This document shows, piece after piece, positions 29,863 through 39,794 of a DNA stretch of 64,000 nucleotides. Numbering within the stretch: position 1 is the stretch's first letter; every line of letters starts with the position of its first letter. The notes beneath the pieces were generated by a model that ran no database searches, had not been told where the DNA came from, and was given only the letters and a program-made list of their open reading frames with translations. The stretch lies in assembly GCF_016908515.1 (NCBI RefSeq), contig NZ_JAFBEA010000001.1, positions 124,001 to 188,000 of the forward strand. Direction: 5' to 3'. This stretch comes from Virgibacillus halotolerans. GTDB lineage: Bacteria > Bacillota > Bacilli > Bacillales > Amphibacillaceae. The translations under genes and the position numbers were made by a program.

Positions 29863-30846
29863 ATGACAATGAATACTGATTTTAAACGTCATCGCCGCTT
29901 AAGATCTTCCAGTGCGATGCGTTCACTTGTAAGGGAAAACCATGTACGAAAAGATGATTTAATTTATCCGCTGTTTGTCATTGAGGCGGAGAACATGAAG
30001 CGTGAAGTACCTTCTATGCCTGGTGTGTATCAGGTATCTTTGGACCTGTTAGCGGAAGAGCTGAAGGAAATTGATGCACTCGGTATTAAAGCCATCATGT
30101 TCTTTGGTGTGCCAAAAGAAAAAGATGAACAAGGTACAGGTGCTTTTATTGAGGACGGTATGGTTCAAGAAGCGACTCGGATTGCGAAAAGAACAGTACC
30201 AGATTTACTCGTTATTGCGGATACCTGTTTATGTGAATATACATCACATGGACATTGTGGTGTGATCCATAACCATGATGTTGACAATGACGAATCACTT
30301 AAACTATTAGCAAAAACAGCTGTTTCCCAAGCAGAAGCAGGTGCAGATATCATCGCACCTTCGAATATGATGGATGGCTTTGTAACCGTCATTCGTCAAG
30401 CGCTCGATGAAGCAGGATTTACACAAATTCCGATTATGTCCTATGCCGTTAAGTATAGTTCAGCATTCTATGGTCCGTTTCGTGATGCAGCCGATAGTAC
30501 ACCACAATTTGGTGATCGTAAAACCTATCAAATGGATCCAGCAAACCGTGAAGAAGCACTAAGGGAAGCTGAATCGGATATGCAAGAGGGGGCAGACTTT
30601 CTAATTGTTAAGCCTGCATTGTCCTATCTTGATATTGTAAGAGATGTGAAAAACAATTTTAATGTACCAGTGGTTGCTTACAATGTAAGTGGAGAATATT
30701 CGATGGTAAAAGCTGCAGCATTAAATGGCTGGATCAATGAAAAAGAATTGGTGATGGAAAAGCTAACCTCAATGAAGCGAGCAGGAGCAGACTTGATTAT
30801 CACGTATTTTGCAAAAGATGTAGCAACATGGCTGGATGAAAAATAA
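29863..30846 (+). CDS. hemB: delta-aminolevulinic acid dehydratase
   Basis: Condenses two ALA to porphobilinogen. The zinc-binding site has the cysteines of [14 protein letters not shown]. The two Schiff-base lysines lie in [17 protein letters not shown] and [12 protein letters not shown]. At 327 residues it is full length. A GAAAGGA ribosome site overlaps the end of hemD; the ATG at 29869 is an alternative start. Confidence 0.97.
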   Translation: MTMNTDFKRHRRLRSSSAMRSLVRENHVRKDDLIYPLFVIEAENMKREVPSMPGVYQVSLDLLAEELKEIDALGIKAIMFFGVPKEKDEQGTGAFIEDGMVQEATRIAKRTVPDLLVIADTCLCEYTSHGHCGVIHNHDVDNDESLKLLAKTAVSQAEAGADIIAPSNMMDGFVTVIRQALDEAGFTQIPIMSYAVKYSSAFYGPFRDAADSTPQFGDRKTYQMDPANREEALREAESDMQEGADFLIVKPALSYLDIVRDVKNNFNVPVVAYNVSGEYSMVKAAALNGWINEKELVMEKLTSMKRAGADLIITYFAKDVATWLDEK

Positions 30847-30865
30847 ATCATAGAGGTGAATCGTT

Positions 30866-32155
30866 GTGAAGGAATTTAATCATTCAATTGATGCCTATAA
30901 AGAGGCAGTTGACTTAATGCCTGGTGGGGTTAACTCTCCGGTCCGAGCATTTAAATCAGTGGGTATGTCCCCGATTTTTATGGATCATGGTAAAGGATCT
31001 AAGATTACGGATATTGATGGTAATGAATATATTGATTATGTCTTAAGTTGGGGTCCACTGATTTTGGGACATGCAGACGATCACGTTGTTTCGAAGTTGA
31101 AAGAAGCTGTTGAGAAAGGGACCAGCTTTGGTGCACCAACAGTTTTAGAAAATAAACTGGCTCAACTTGTTATTGACCGGGTACCATCCATTGAAATGCT
31201 GCGAATGGTGAATTCCGGTACAGAGGCTACGATGAGCGCAATACGTGTAGCACGGGGTTATACCGGGAGAGATAAAATTCTCAAATTCGAAGGGAACTAT
31301 CATGGGCATGGTGACTCACTGCTCATTAAAGCGGGTTCCGGTGTCGCTACATTGGGATTGCCGGATAGCCCGGGCGTCCCAGCGTCGATTGCGAGTAACA
31401 CGATCACGGTCCCATATAATGACATAGAAAGTGTACGTTACGCATTTGAAAAATATGGAGACGAGCTTGCAGCAATCATTGTTGAACCTGTTTCAGGCAA
31501 TATGGGTGTTGTACCACCGGTGGAAGACTTCCTTCAGCAATTACGAGAAATTACGAAAGATAATGGTACGCTATTAATATTTGATGAAGTGATGACAGGC
31601 TTTCGTGTAGGTTATCATTGTGCACAAGGGCATTTTAATGTCATACCGGATCTGACTTGCTTAGGTAAAGTAATCGGTGGCGGCCTGCCAGTGGGTGCCT
31701 ATGGTGGAAAACGTGAAATCATGGAAAATGTTGCGCCAACAGGTACAATTTATCAGGCGGGAACACTATCCGGTAACCCCTTGGCAATGACTGCGGGTTA
31801 TGAAACATTAAGTGCACTTGACGAATCTTCCTATGAAGCAATTAACCAGCAAGTGGATAAATTGGTCGCTGGCTTTAAACAGGCTGCTATTGATTTTGAT
31901 ATCCCACTATATATTAATCGCGCCGGTTCTATGGTTGGCGTATTCTTTACGGATGAGCCTGTAATTAACTTTGAGACGGCTCAAACTGCTAATTTGGATT
32001 ATTTCAGTCAATATTACCGGGGAATGATTGAAGAAGGCGTGTTTTTACCACCTTCTCAGTTTGAAGGATTATTCCTTTCTACTTCCCATACTGATGACGA
32101 TATTGAACAAACAATTCAGGCCATCCGGAATGTATTTTCCCGGATTGAAAAGTAA
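30866..32155 (+). CDS. hemL: glutamate-1-semialdehyde 2,1-aminomutase
   Basis: A PLP enzyme making ALA from glutamate-1-semialdehyde. The PLP lysine is in [17 protein letters not shown], with [13 protein letters not shown] upstream and [17 protein letters not shown] for substrate and phosphate binding. The length is 429 residues. The start is a GTG 6 nt after GAGGTGA. It is the last gene of the haem operon. Confidence 0.97.
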   Translation: MKEFNHSIDAYKEAVDLMPGGVNSPVRAFKSVGMSPIFMDHGKGSKITDIDGNEYIDYVLSWGPLILGHADDHVVSKLKEAVEKGTSFGAPTVLENKLAQLVIDRVPSIEMLRMVNSGTEATMSAIRVARGYTGRDKILKFEGNYHGHGDSLLIKAGSGVATLGLPDSPGVPASIASNTITVPYNDIESVRYAFEKYGDELAAIIVEPVSGNMGVVPPVEDFLQQLREITKDNGTLLIFDEVMTGFRVGYHCAQGHFNVIPDLTCLGKVIGGGLPVGAYGGKREIMENVAPTGTIYQAGTLSGNPLAMTAGYETLSALDESSYEAINQQVDKLVAGFKQAAIDFDIPLYINRAGSMVGVFFTDEPVINFETAQTANLDYFSQYYRGMIEEGVFLPPSQFEGLFLSTSHTDDDIEQTIQAIRNVFSRIEK

Positions 32156-32166
32156 TAAATAAGCAT

Positions 32167-32201
32167 GAGAAGCTATTCTTTAGAGGATAGCTTCTTTTTA
32201 T
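32167..32201 (+). terminator. terminator of the haem operon
   Basis: GAAGCTAT (32169-32176) pairs with ATAGCTTC (32187-32194), followed by TTTTTATTT. Confidence 0.8.
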
Positions 32202-32304
32202 TTGTGCTTTATGAAAGTAAACCATTAAGCGTGCAACTTAGCCCCTAGACCGGCCTTTCAGTCTTGCCAACCGAAAGTTTTTTTACTTGTAAAAGGTCAC
32301 TTTA

Positions 32305-32334
32305 GCATATCACCACTGGGTGCTTCATATAGAT
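32305..32334 (+). promoter_or_regulatory. possible SigE-type promoter of spoVID
   Basis: GCATAT (32305-32310) and CATATAGAT (32326-32334) resemble the SigE -35 and -10 with spacing near 15; spoVID is SigE-dependent in B. subtilis. The -10 deviates from CATACA-T, so this is tentative. Confidence 0.35.
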
Positions 32335-32384
32335 AATTAAGACATAGAAGTATATGGGTTAATATGTTGAAGGGAGGAAGTCCT

Positions 32385-33638
32385 TTGTCAAATGACGAAT
32401 CAGTATTTAGTTTTGAGTTAAATGAATCTCTTTTTTTTGAAAAGGGACAGGAAGTTGCTGAAATGAGAGGTATTTCATTAGATCCCGAAATTACGATTCA
32501 AACCTATAATGATTATATTTCAATTGTAGGTAAAATTGAACTTCAGGGTGAGTTTGAGAAGATTGTATCAACGGAACAAGAGCAAATTACCGATTTTACG
32601 GATTATCAGGCAAAGCGTTATGTGGAAAAAGTAGTGGATACGGTAAACAATGTGGCAGCATTTTCTCACCGGTTTCCCGTTGAAATATCGGTACCTGCAT
32701 ACCGGGTGACCGATATAAATGATATCACGGTAAATATAGAAGCATTCGATTATGAAATACCTGACCCAAGTCAATTAAAACTCTATTCTACCATTGAAAT
32801 TCAAGGCATCAACAGCGAAATAGAAGCACCATTTGCCAGAAAAGCTGAGAAAGAATTGGAGGAAGAAGCCCTAGAGGAAGAAGCGTCGTTGGATGAAACA
32901 CTTGCCGAAGACCTAAATGAAATAGAGGACCATGAAGAAGAGATACAAGAACGTGAAACGCAGGAAGAGGACCATAAATTAGAGGTACAGGAAGAATCAC
33001 GAGAACAAGATCATGAATTACATGCACAGGAAGAATCTCGGGAACAAGATCATGAATCACGGGAACAGGAAGAAATAGAGGGCCGTGAAGAAGCAGTGGA
33101 AGTGGGCGATTCATTTCAATTTGAAATGAAGGAAAAACAGCAAAAAGAATCTGCAGATGCTGTGGAATTACTGAACACAGATCATCCGCCAGCACTACCA
33201 GCAGAAATGGATACGGTGGTAGAAGCGGAAGAAGAGCAGGATGAAGTCGATCCTGACAGATGGAAATACAAAGAAACAAAAACGTTAGCAGAATTTTTTA
33301 AGAAGCTTCCATCACAGGAACCGGAGGAAGATTTATCGGAAATAACAGACATACCATCTCCATCTCCTTCCGTGGACGTGGAAGCAACTGAACAAGAGGA
33401 AGAAAGTTCGGAACGAGTAGAAGGTGTCACATACTTATCCGACATGTTCAGGGAACCGGAAGAACGCCAATATACCAAAATGAAACTATGTATTGTACAG
33501 GATCAAGACACGATCGAATCCATTGCGGAACGCTATCATATTAGTGCATTGCAACTGATTAAACAAAATCATTTAGATGAAGATTATAACATTGAAGAAG
33601 GACAATTATTAAATATCCCGATGCAAAAGGAAAAATAA
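32385..33638 (+). CDS. spoVID: SpoVID spore coat morphogenetic protein
   Basis: SpoVID drives encasement of the forespore by coat layers and recruits SafA. The N-terminal domain (about residues 1-145, FSFELNESLFFEKGQEVAEM; VEISVPAYRVTDI) is the conserved SpoVID domain. A low-complexity Glu-rich middle (about 150-340) contains degenerate copies of EESREQDHE. A C-terminal LysM domain (IVQDQDTIESIAERYHISALQLIKQN) ends the protein. The TTG at 32385 follows AGGGAGG by 7 nt; the ATG at 32364 precedes that site. Confidence 0.9.
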   Translation: MSNDESVFSFELNESLFFEKGQEVAEMRGISLDPEITIQTYNDYISIVGKIELQGEFEKIVSTEQEQITDFTDYQAKRYVEKVVDTVNNVAAFSHRFPVEISVPAYRVTDINDITVNIEAFDYEIPDPSQLKLYSTIEIQGINSEIEAPFARKAEKELEEEALEEEASLDETLAEDLNEIEDHEEEIQERETQEEDHKLEVQEESREQDHELHAQEESREQDHESREQEEIEGREEAVEVGDSFQFEMKEKQQKESADAVELLNTDHPPALPAEMDTVVEAEEEQDEVDPDRWKYKETKTLAEFFKKLPSQEPEEDLSEITDIPSPSPSVDVEATEQEEESSERVEGVTYLSDMFREPEERQYTKMKLCIVQDQDTIESIAERYHISALQLIKQNHLDEDYNIEEGQLLNIPMQKEK

Positions 33639-33641
33639 CCA

Positions 33642-33681
33642 GACATACCCCTTGATAATAGAAGGGGTATGTCGCGTTTTT
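33642..33681 (+). terminator. terminator-like hairpin covering the ysxE ribosome site and start
   Basis: GACATACCCCTT (33642-33653) pairs perfectly with AAGGGGTATGTC (33662-33673) around an 8-nt loop; GCG and TTTTT follow. The 3' arm contains both the AAGGGG ribosome site and the ATG (33669) of ysxE. Confidence 0.7.
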
Positions 33682-34715
33682 CTATACCAGATTGGTGGTG
33701 GCCACAGGTGGAACAAGAGAAGGAAGCATTGCAAGCATATGCTGTTTATCCGCTCCATCTAGAGAAAGTAACAAATCAATTGTTTCGTGTGGAAGATGGA
33801 AAACAAACATATGCTTTGAAAAGAACGACATTAACAGATGAGACACTGAAAAATTGGGAATTAGTTTATCAATATGCTTATTCCCATAATTTGACGGCTG
33901 TTTTACCTGTTTATTTAACGAGAGAAGGTAAATTATACACAAAAACAGGTCAATCTGTTTATTACTTAACACCTTGGATTCATGAAAACGAAAATAGAAG
34001 CGATCAGCAAATTATTGAGCAGATATATCATACAATTGGTAGCCTTCATGGAAAAACAAAACAATCTCATCCTGTACAAACGGATCAATTCAAACAACAG
34101 TTTCGCACTTACCAAACCTTTTGTTCAGAAACAAAAGATAGGCTGCTGGAATATGTGAAAGTGTTTGAACGAAGCCGGTATATGTCTCCTTTTGAACTGT
34201 TGGTTTGTACACAGTACCGCGATTTGGAGCTTGCATTAAACATAGCAGACAAAAGAATCGAACAATTTTTAGAGGAAGACGACGAACAGTTCGCTTGGAA
34301 TGATAGTCTCTGTCATGGAAATTTAAGCCGCTTCCATACTGTAAATTCGTATCTTATTAATTGGGAACAAAGCCATCAAGATAATGCAGTAATGGATTTA
34401 GTTCATTTCTTTCAGCAGGAAGCAGCAGAATATGGTCCAATAGCTGATTTATTGATTGAATTATTTCCGGCATACATGAAGGAAAATGAACTAACCCTTA
34501 AAGAGCATTATTTACTGACGATGTATTTGTTGAATCCCACACCGTACATTGCTAAAGTGCAGGCGTATAGCGTAAAATCATCTGATTATAACATGGTGGA
34601 TCAAATCAAGCATCTGCAACATGAATACCGGAAAATTAACTTTGGTTTAGCATGGTCGGATTATGTGGAAAAAGAACATGAAAGTAACTTTTCAATGGAT
34701 GACTTGGAAAGTTAA
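33669..34715 (+). CDS. ysxE: YsxE, CotS-family kinase-fold spore coat protein
   Basis: A 348-residue protein with the aminoglycoside-phosphotransferase/CotS fold. The N-lobe includes NQLFRVEDGKQTYALKRTT; the catalytic loop is degenerate, reading CHGNLSRFH where active kinases have HGD, and the DFD metal site reads INWE. A structural rather than catalytic role is therefore likely. In B. subtilis ysxE follows spoVID and encodes a coat protein. Its start codon is locked in the hairpin at 33642-33681. It ends tail to tail with a small minus-strand gene. Confidence 0.85.
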   Translation: MSRFSIPDWWWPQVEQEKEALQAYAVYPLHLEKVTNQLFRVEDGKQTYALKRTTLTDETLKNWELVYQYAYSHNLTAVLPVYLTREGKLYTKTGQSVYYLTPWIHENENRSDQQIIEQIYHTIGSLHGKTKQSHPVQTDQFKQQFRTYQTFCSETKDRLLEYVKVFERSRYMSPFELLVCTQYRDLELALNIADKRIEQFLEEDDEQFAWNDSLCHGNLSRFHTVNSYLINWEQSHQDNAVMDLVHFFQQEAAEYGPIADLLIELFPAYMKENELTLKEHYLLTMYLLNPTPYIAKVQAYSVKSSDYNMVDQIKHLQHEYRKINFGLAWSDYVEKEHESNFSMDDLES

Positions 34716-34900
34716 ATCCATTCTAAATAAAAGGCGACAAATATTCCGACTAAAAGGCCTAATAAAAATACATCAAAGGTCGTCGGGAAAAATAAGGTAC
34801 GCACCAATTGAAAAATTAGAATTGGTAGTGTACATTTTTCCACAACAAAGATGCATTGCCTTACCCATGGCGGTAGTCTATAGCGATAAAACCTCGACAT
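34712..34900 (-). CDS. putative small membrane protein
   Basis: A 62-residue frame whose C-terminal two-thirds are strongly hydrophobic (CTLPILIFQLVRTLFFPTTFDVFLLGLLVGIFVAFYLEWI), giving one or two membrane segments, with a basic N terminus (MSRFYRYRLPPW). GGGG sits 8 nt before the ATG at 34900. Its stop overlaps the ysxE stop tail to tail. I do not recognise a named family; the composition and ribosome site make it more credible than an antisense shadow. Confidence 0.5.
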   Translation of the reverse strand: MSRFYRYRLPPWVRQCIFVVEKCTLPILIFQLVRTLFFPTTFDVFLLGLLVGIFVAFYLEWI

Positions 34901-34950
34901 ATGAATCACCCCGTTCGTATCACTTTTTACTTTTGATGTAATATAATATG

Positions 34951-34984
34951 TATATAGGTGGTTGTTTTGTGCAATACCTATATA
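34951..34984. repeat. inverted repeat upstream of the valS leader
   Basis: TATATAGGT (34951-34959) pairs exactly with ACCTATATA (34976-34984) around 16 nt. No T-run follows. A second hairpin-forming stretch lies at about 35066-35087 (GGTGGT...ACCGCC). Between 34985 and 35099 I see no gene. Confidence 0.5.
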
Positions 34985-35099
34985 AATAAGAGTTGGTTCA
35001 GCTGCAATCTGATCCCTAATGGATTGTATTTATCGTAGTTTCACGAAATAACAACTGCCTGTAGGGGTGGTGTATTAATACCGCCAGGGAGAATAAAAG

Positions 35100-35128
35100 T
35101 TGACGTTCGATATGTTTCGTTATAGAAT
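35100..35128 (+). promoter_or_regulatory. SigA-type promoter of valS
   Basis: TTGACG (35100-35105), 17-bp spacer, TAGAAT (35123-35128), just upstream of the T-box leader. Confidence 0.65.
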
Positions 35129-35164
35129 GAAATGTGATTAAATACATTGAACATTTTTACATGC

Positions 35165-35420
35165 GATGATAGGGAAGAGTATAGAATAGACGCCTTCAGA
35201 GAGGAAAATAATTGCTGAGAATTTTCCAGATTCGTTTATTTTAGAAGGTCGCCCTTGATGCAGCTTCTTTGAACAGTGATGAGTAGAGGAAGCCGGCTAT
35301 TGACCGTTATCAAACAATGAAGTGTGCAAGTAAGTTCTATTACTTGTAAACAAAGGTGGTACCACGGAGATATACCCTTTTCGTCCTTTATCTAAGGATG
35401 AAAAGGGTTTTTTGTTTTTA
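35165..35420 (+). ncRNA. T-box leader controlling valS
   Basis: The T-box core AGGTGGTACCACGG lies at 35354-35367, with the TGGT that pairs with the uncharged tRNA acceptor end at 35357-35360. A competing terminator follows at 35374-35414. The 5' part has stem I landmarks (GAAGAGTA near 35173, CAGAGAGGA near 35198). A GTC at 35248-35250 is a candidate valine specifier, but I could not fold stem I with certainty. Uncharged tRNA-Val would favour the antiterminator and valS transcription. Confidence 0.88.
35374..35414 (+). terminator. regulated terminator of the T-box
   Basis: ACCCTTTTCGTCCTT (35374-35388) pairs with AAGGATGAAAAGGGT (35394-35408), followed by TTTTT. Confidence 0.88.
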
Positions 35421-35439
35421 TTTAAAGGAGGATATCGCT

Positions 35440-38082
35440 ATGACAGACAAACAAACATCACTGCCAACAAAATATGATCCGCAAGCAGTAGAAAAAGATC
35501 GTTATAAATTTTGGATAGAAGGAAAATATTTTGAGGCAACAGGTGATAAAGAAAAAGAGCCATTTTCAATTGTTATTCCACCACCAAACGTAACCGGTAA
35601 ATTACATTTGGGGCATGCCTGGGATACAACGATGCAGGATACAGTTTCTCGAATGAAACGCATGCAAGGGTATGATGTATTATGGCTGCCAGGAATGGAT
35701 CATGCGGGTATTGCCACACAGGCAAAAGTAGAGGCAAAATTAAAGGAACAAGGAAAGAGCCGTTACGATTTAGGACGGGAAAAATTTATCGACACTGTTT
35801 GGGATTGGAAAGAAGAATATGCTAATTTTATTCGCGCGCAATGGGAGAAGTTAGGTCTAGGATTGGATTATTCACGTGAACGCTTTACGTTGGATGACGG
35901 ATTATCTGATGCGGTTAGAGAAGTTTTTGTTACCTTATATGAAAAAGGATTGATTTACCGCGGTGAATATATCATCAACTGGGATCCACAAACGAAAACA
36001 GCCCTATCTGACATTGAAGTTATTTATGAAGAAGTCCATGGAAAATTTTACCATATGCGTTATCCAATCAAGGATAGTAATGAGACAATTGAAATTGCTA
36101 CAACAAGACCAGAGACAATGCTTGGAGATACAGCTGTCGCTGTGCACCCGGATGATGACCGTTACAAACATCTGATTGGAAAGACGGTTATTTTACCGAT
36201 TGTTGGTCGTGAAATCGAAATTGTCGCAGATAGTTATGTAGATATGGAACTAGGTTCCGGTGCTGTGAAAATCACACCTGCACACGATCCAAATGACTTT
36301 GATATTGGTAATCGTCATGATTTAAAACGTATTTTAGTGATGCATGAGGATGGATCAATGAATGAAAATGCTGGCAAGTATAAAGACCTTGATCGTTTTG
36401 AATGCCGTAAACAAATCGTTAAGGATTTGCAGGATATGGGCGTTTTATTTGAAATAGAAGATCACACACACCAAGTTGGTCATTCAGAACGAAGCGGTGC
36501 GGTTGTTGAACCCTATTTGTCAACCCAATGGTTCGTAGATATGCAACCATTAGCAGATGCTGTCGTTGACATGCAACAAGGGGAAAACAAAGTAAACTTT
36601 GTTCCTGAACGATTTGAACAAACCTATCTCAATTGGATGGAAAATATTCGCGATTGGTGTATCTCCCGTCAATTATGGTGGGGGCATCGGATTCCAGCTT
36701 GGTATCATAAGGAAACCAAAGAAGTTTATGTCGGAAAAGATGCGCCAGCTGATATTGAAAATTGGGTGCAGGATGAGGATGTCCTTGACACATGGTTCTC
36801 GTCTGCTTTATGGCCTTTTTCAACGATGGGCTGGCCAGATTTGAATGCAGCGGATTTCAAGCGGTACTTCCCGACAGATGTGTTAGTGACCGGATACGAT
36901 ATTATTTTCTTCTGGGTGGCACGTATGGTATTCCAGTCCAAAGAGTTTACTGGTGAACGGCCATTTAAGGATGTGCTGATGCATGGATTAATCCGTGATG
37001 CCGATGGACGAAAAATGAGTAAGTCGCTCGGTAACGGTGTTGATCCAATGGATGTTATTGAGAAATATGGCGCAGATTCATTGCGTTACTTTTTACTAAC
37101 AGGCTCAACGCCTGGACAGGACTTACGTTTTCATTGGGAAAAGGTGGAGTCTACTTGGAACTTCGCGAATAAAGTCTGGAACGCATCCCGTTTTTCACTG
37201 ATGAACATGGAAGGCTTCAGCTACGAAGACATTGATTTATCCGGTGAAAAATCATTGGCGGATAAATGGATTTTAACCCGACTGAATGAAACGATTGAAC
37301 ATGTAACAAAGAACACGAACAAGTATGAGTTTGGCGAAGCGGGCCGTCATCTTTATAATTTCATCTGGGATGACCTTTGCGATTGGTATATTGAGATGGC
37401 GAAGCTTCCGTTATATGGTGAAGATGAAGCGAAAAAGAAAACAACAAGATCAGTATTAGCCTATGTACTGGATCAAACGATGCGGATGCTACATCCATAT
37501 ATGCCATTTATTACAGAGGAAATCTGGCAGCAACTGCCGCATGATGGAGACTCGATTACCGTCGCGGCTTGGCCCGAAGTACGTAGCGAATTTCATGATG
37601 ATGCAGCGGCAAAAGAAATGAAGCGACTAGTTGCTATTATTAAATCCGTACGTAATATTCGTGCAGAAGTGGATACACCAATGTCCAAACAGATTGAGCT
37701 GTTAATCCAAGCGGAAAATCCAACAATTCAAATGGAACTGGAGAACAACAGTGACTATCTTGAACGATTCTGTAATCCAAGCCAGCTGACAATTGATGTG
37801 GAAATTAACGCCCCTGAAAAGGCGATGTCAGCAGTAGTGACTGGTGCAGAGCTATATTTACCATTAGAAGGTTTAATTGATTTCGATAAGGAAATTGCCC
37901 GATTGGAAAAAGAATTGGATAAATGGCAGAAAGAAGTGGACCGTGTTCAGAAAAAACTTGGCAACGAAGGATTTGTGAAAAAGGCACCACAATCTGTTGT
38001 AGATGAGGAAAAACAGAAAGAAACAGACTATCTGGAAAAACATGCAAAAGTAAAAGCACGCTTAGCGGAATTAAGAGGTTAA
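35440..38082 (+). CDS. valS: valyl-tRNA synthetase
   Basis: An 880-residue class I synthetase charging tRNA-Val. The HIGH motif reads HLGH in [14 protein letters not shown], and KMSKS is exact ([11 protein letters not shown]). The CP1 editing domain includes [17 protein letters not shown]. The C-terminal coiled coil ([23 protein letters not shown]) is typical of ValRS. The ATG at 35440 is 8 nt after AAAGGAGG; a start at 35356 would lie inside the T-box. Confidence 0.98.
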   Translation: MTDKQTSLPTKYDPQAVEKDRYKFWIEGKYFEATGDKEKEPFSIVIPPPNVTGKLHLGHAWDTTMQDTVSRMKRMQGYDVLWLPGMDHAGIATQAKVEAKLKEQGKSRYDLGREKFIDTVWDWKEEYANFIRAQWEKLGLGLDYSRERFTLDDGLSDAVREVFVTLYEKGLIYRGEYIINWDPQTKTALSDIEVIYEEVHGKFYHMRYPIKDSNETIEIATTRPETMLGDTAVAVHPDDDRYKHLIGKTVILPIVGREIEIVADSYVDMELGSGAVKITPAHDPNDFDIGNRHDLKRILVMHEDGSMNENAGKYKDLDRFECRKQIVKDLQDMGVLFEIEDHTHQVGHSERSGAVVEPYLSTQWFVDMQPLADAVVDMQQGENKVNFVPERFEQTYLNWMENIRDWCISRQLWWGHRIPAWYHKETKEVYVGKDAPADIENWVQDEDVLDTWFSSALWPFSTMGWPDLNAADFKRYFPTDVLVTGYDIIFFWVARMVFQSKEFTGERPFKDVLMHGLIRDADGRKMSKSLGNGVDPMDVIEKYGADSLRYFLLTGSTPGQDLRFHWEKVESTWNFANKVWNASRFSLMNMEGFSYEDIDLSGEKSLADKWILTRLNETIEHVTKNTNKYEFGEAGRHLYNFIWDDLCDWYIEMAKLPLYGEDEAKKKTTRSVLAYVLDQTMRMLHPYMPFITEEIWQQLPHDGDSITVAAWPEVRSEFHDDAAAKEMKRLVAIIKSVRNIRAEVDTPMSKQIELLIQAENPTIQMELENNSDYLERFCNPSQLTIDVEINAPEKAMSAVVTGAELYLPLEGLIDFDKEIARLEKELDKWQKEVDRVQKKLGNEGFVKKAPQSVVDEEKQKETDYLEKHAKVKARLAELRG

Positions 38083-38117
38083 AGATAACGCCCGAATGGT
38101 TTCTTTTAGTATAAAAT

Positions 38118-38157
38118 AAAATGGGATTCCAATGTTCAAACATTGGAATCCCATTTT
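38118..38157. terminator. bidirectional terminator between valS and dedA
   Basis: A perfect 17-bp stem (38118-38134 with 38141-38157) around a 6-nt loop, with A- and T-runs at the ends, serving both convergent transcripts. Confidence 0.93.
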
Positions 38158-38171
38158 GTATATCATATAAA

Positions 38172-38822
38172 TCACGAAGCCTTAATATTTAATCGGTGCT
38201 TAAAATAACTGATTAGAGCTGGTAAAACAGATAAAAAGATAATGCTCAAAAGGACAATTGAAAAGTTGTTTTTCACGAAGGGAATATTCCCAAAAAAGTA
38301 TCCTGCCATGGTGCACAATGCTACCCAAAGTGCAGCGCCAATTATATTATAGGCAATAAAATACCGGTAGTTCATCCGGCTGGCGCCTGCTACAAACGGT
38401 GCAAATGTACGAATGAATGGCATGAAACGAGCAATAATAATCGTTTTACCGCCATGTTTGTTAAAGAAATCCTCGGCTTTTTGCATTTTTTCTTTGTTAA
38501 TTACTTTTCCGAACCAGCTATTAGGCGGGATCGATTTACCTATTTTATTTCCGATATAATAATTGACTGTATCGCCAATCACAGCGGCCGCGAAAAAAAC
38601 GATAAGGAGAAGTACAATGTTAAAAGTCTTCATCGCTGCAAAAGCACCAGCAGTAAATAATAAAGAGTCCCCGGGTAGAAAGGGGAAAATAACAATACCA
38701 GTCTCCACAAATACGATGGCAAATAAAACCGTATAGGACCACCCACCGAATATTTGAATGATATCGTTAAGATGTTCGTCAATATGCAATATAAAACTGA
38801 TTATATGTTGAATAAAAGTCAT
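38172..38822 (-). CDS. DedA-family membrane protein
   Basis: A 216-residue VTT/SNARE-associated-fold protein. Typical motifs are ETGIVIFPFLPGDSLLFTAGAFA, the re-entrant region, and FIRTFAPFVAGASRMNYRYF with conserved arginines. DedA proteins act as lipid-carrier or polar-lipid translocases and support membrane homeostasis; the substrate here is unknown. AAAAGGAG precedes the ATG. It is downstream of the two ATP-grasp genes on the same strand, with about 100 bp between, so co-transcription is possible. Confidence 0.88.
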   Translation of the reverse strand: MTFIQHIISFILHIDEHLNDIIQIFGGWSYTVLFAIVFVETGIVIFPFLPGDSLLFTAGAFAAMKTFNIVLLLIVFFAAAVIGDTVNYYIGNKIGKSIPPNSWFGKVINKEKMQKAEDFFNKHGGKTIIIARFMPFIRTFAPFVAGASRMNYRYFIAYNIIGAALWVALCTMAGYFFGNIPFVKNNFSIVLLSIIFLSVLPALISYFKHRLNIKAS

Positions 38823-38923
38823 TTATTTACTCCTTTTATAGAGATTGGGACAATAATCGAATAGTGTTCAAAGCTATTTTTTATGTTTTTCTGGGAGGCT
38901 ATCCTCCGTTGAAAACTTGAAAG

Positions 38924-39784
38924 TTAATTGCTAACTAAAACTTTTTTGATGTGTGTTACATATGCTCGAACGATATTGGTGTCACTTAATGTACTTAGGG
39001 TTCTTGAACCAACAATGTCTTCTATTTCATTAAATAATAATTCCCCGTTTAAGGCAATTAGAAAATCGATACCGACCATCCCGAAGTCAAAATGGTTCAC
39101 AATTTTTTCAATGGTAAATCGCTCTTTTTCATTGAGCTCATATATGCGGGCTGACCCACCTAGCATAAAATTCGCCCGGAAGTCAGCAGGATTTTCGCGC
39201 AGGACTGCAGCGATGATATCTTTACCAACGACGAATACACGAAGATCTTTTCCATGTTTTACTTTTACAGATTGGGCAATGATATCTGTAGAAACCGTCT
39301 CTATGCACTGAGTCCAGTCCGCTGTTTCTTTAATGAAATAAACTTCGTTGCCGCCTCTTCCAGCTACTTCTTTAATGACAAAAGGAAAGGGCATCGGGGC
39401 TTGCGACGCTTGTATATCCGCTTTTTTAAAATATAGGGTATCGACCATTGGGATGTCCAGGTCCATTATATAATGGTGGGTCAATGCTTTGTTATTACAA
39501 ATTTGTGAAATATGTGCTGAATTAAATACGTTACTCCCACAAGCTTCCAAATGTAAATTTAATAAAGGCTCTATCGTCCGAACGATCGCAAATTGTGGCG
39601 GAGAAACGGGCATGTTTTTGATCGTGATGATCCGCCGATTATTTTTAATTCCGATCGTTAATTCTTCTCGTAGTACCAGAACGAGCGATAACTGTTGTAA
39701 TTGTGCTTCTTCGATAAACCAATCGATATATGCTTTATTCTTTTCTGCATCGATTTGATTATAAATTAGCCAGCCGGTTGGCAT
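38924..39784 (-). CDS. RimK-type ATP-grasp ligase B, altered metal motif
   Basis: A 286-residue ATP-grasp protein. N-terminal domain about 1-95, then FPFVIKEVAGRGGNEVYFI (ATP-binding lysine and glycine loop), DLRVFVVGKDIIAAVLREN and GIDFLIALNGELLFNEIEDIVGSR. The usual E-x-N Mg site reads E-I-E here. Enzymes of this fold join a carboxylate to an amine or thiol; the substrate is unknown. The ATG at 39784, 8 nt after GAGG, leaves a 10-bp gap from ligase A, so they are one operon. Confidence 0.8.
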   Translation of the reverse strand: MPTGWLIYNQIDAEKNKAYIDWFIEEAQLQQLSLVLVLREELTIGIKNNRRIITIKNMPVSPPQFAIVRTIEPLLNLHLEACGSNVFNSAHISQICNNKALTHHYIMDLDIPMVDTLYFKKADIQASQAPMPFPFVIKEVAGRGGNEVYFIKETADWTQCIETVSTDIIAQSVKVKHGKDLRVFVVGKDIIAAVLRENPADFRANFMLGGSARIYELNEKERFTIEKIVNHFDFGMVGIDFLIALNGELLFNEIEDIVGSRTLSTLSDTNIVRAYVTHIKKVLVSN

Positions 39785-39794
39785 CCCTCTCACC

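Noticed and set aside
32930-33080. CRISPR or minisatellite in spoVID
   Set aside because: The near-repeats are in frame, degenerate and part of a Glu-rich protein linker without spacers. No CRISPR array was seen in the window.
34663-34941. Plus-strand frame at the end of ysxE
   Set aside because: It starts inside ysxE and is opposite the more convincing small membrane protein; composition is not protein-like.
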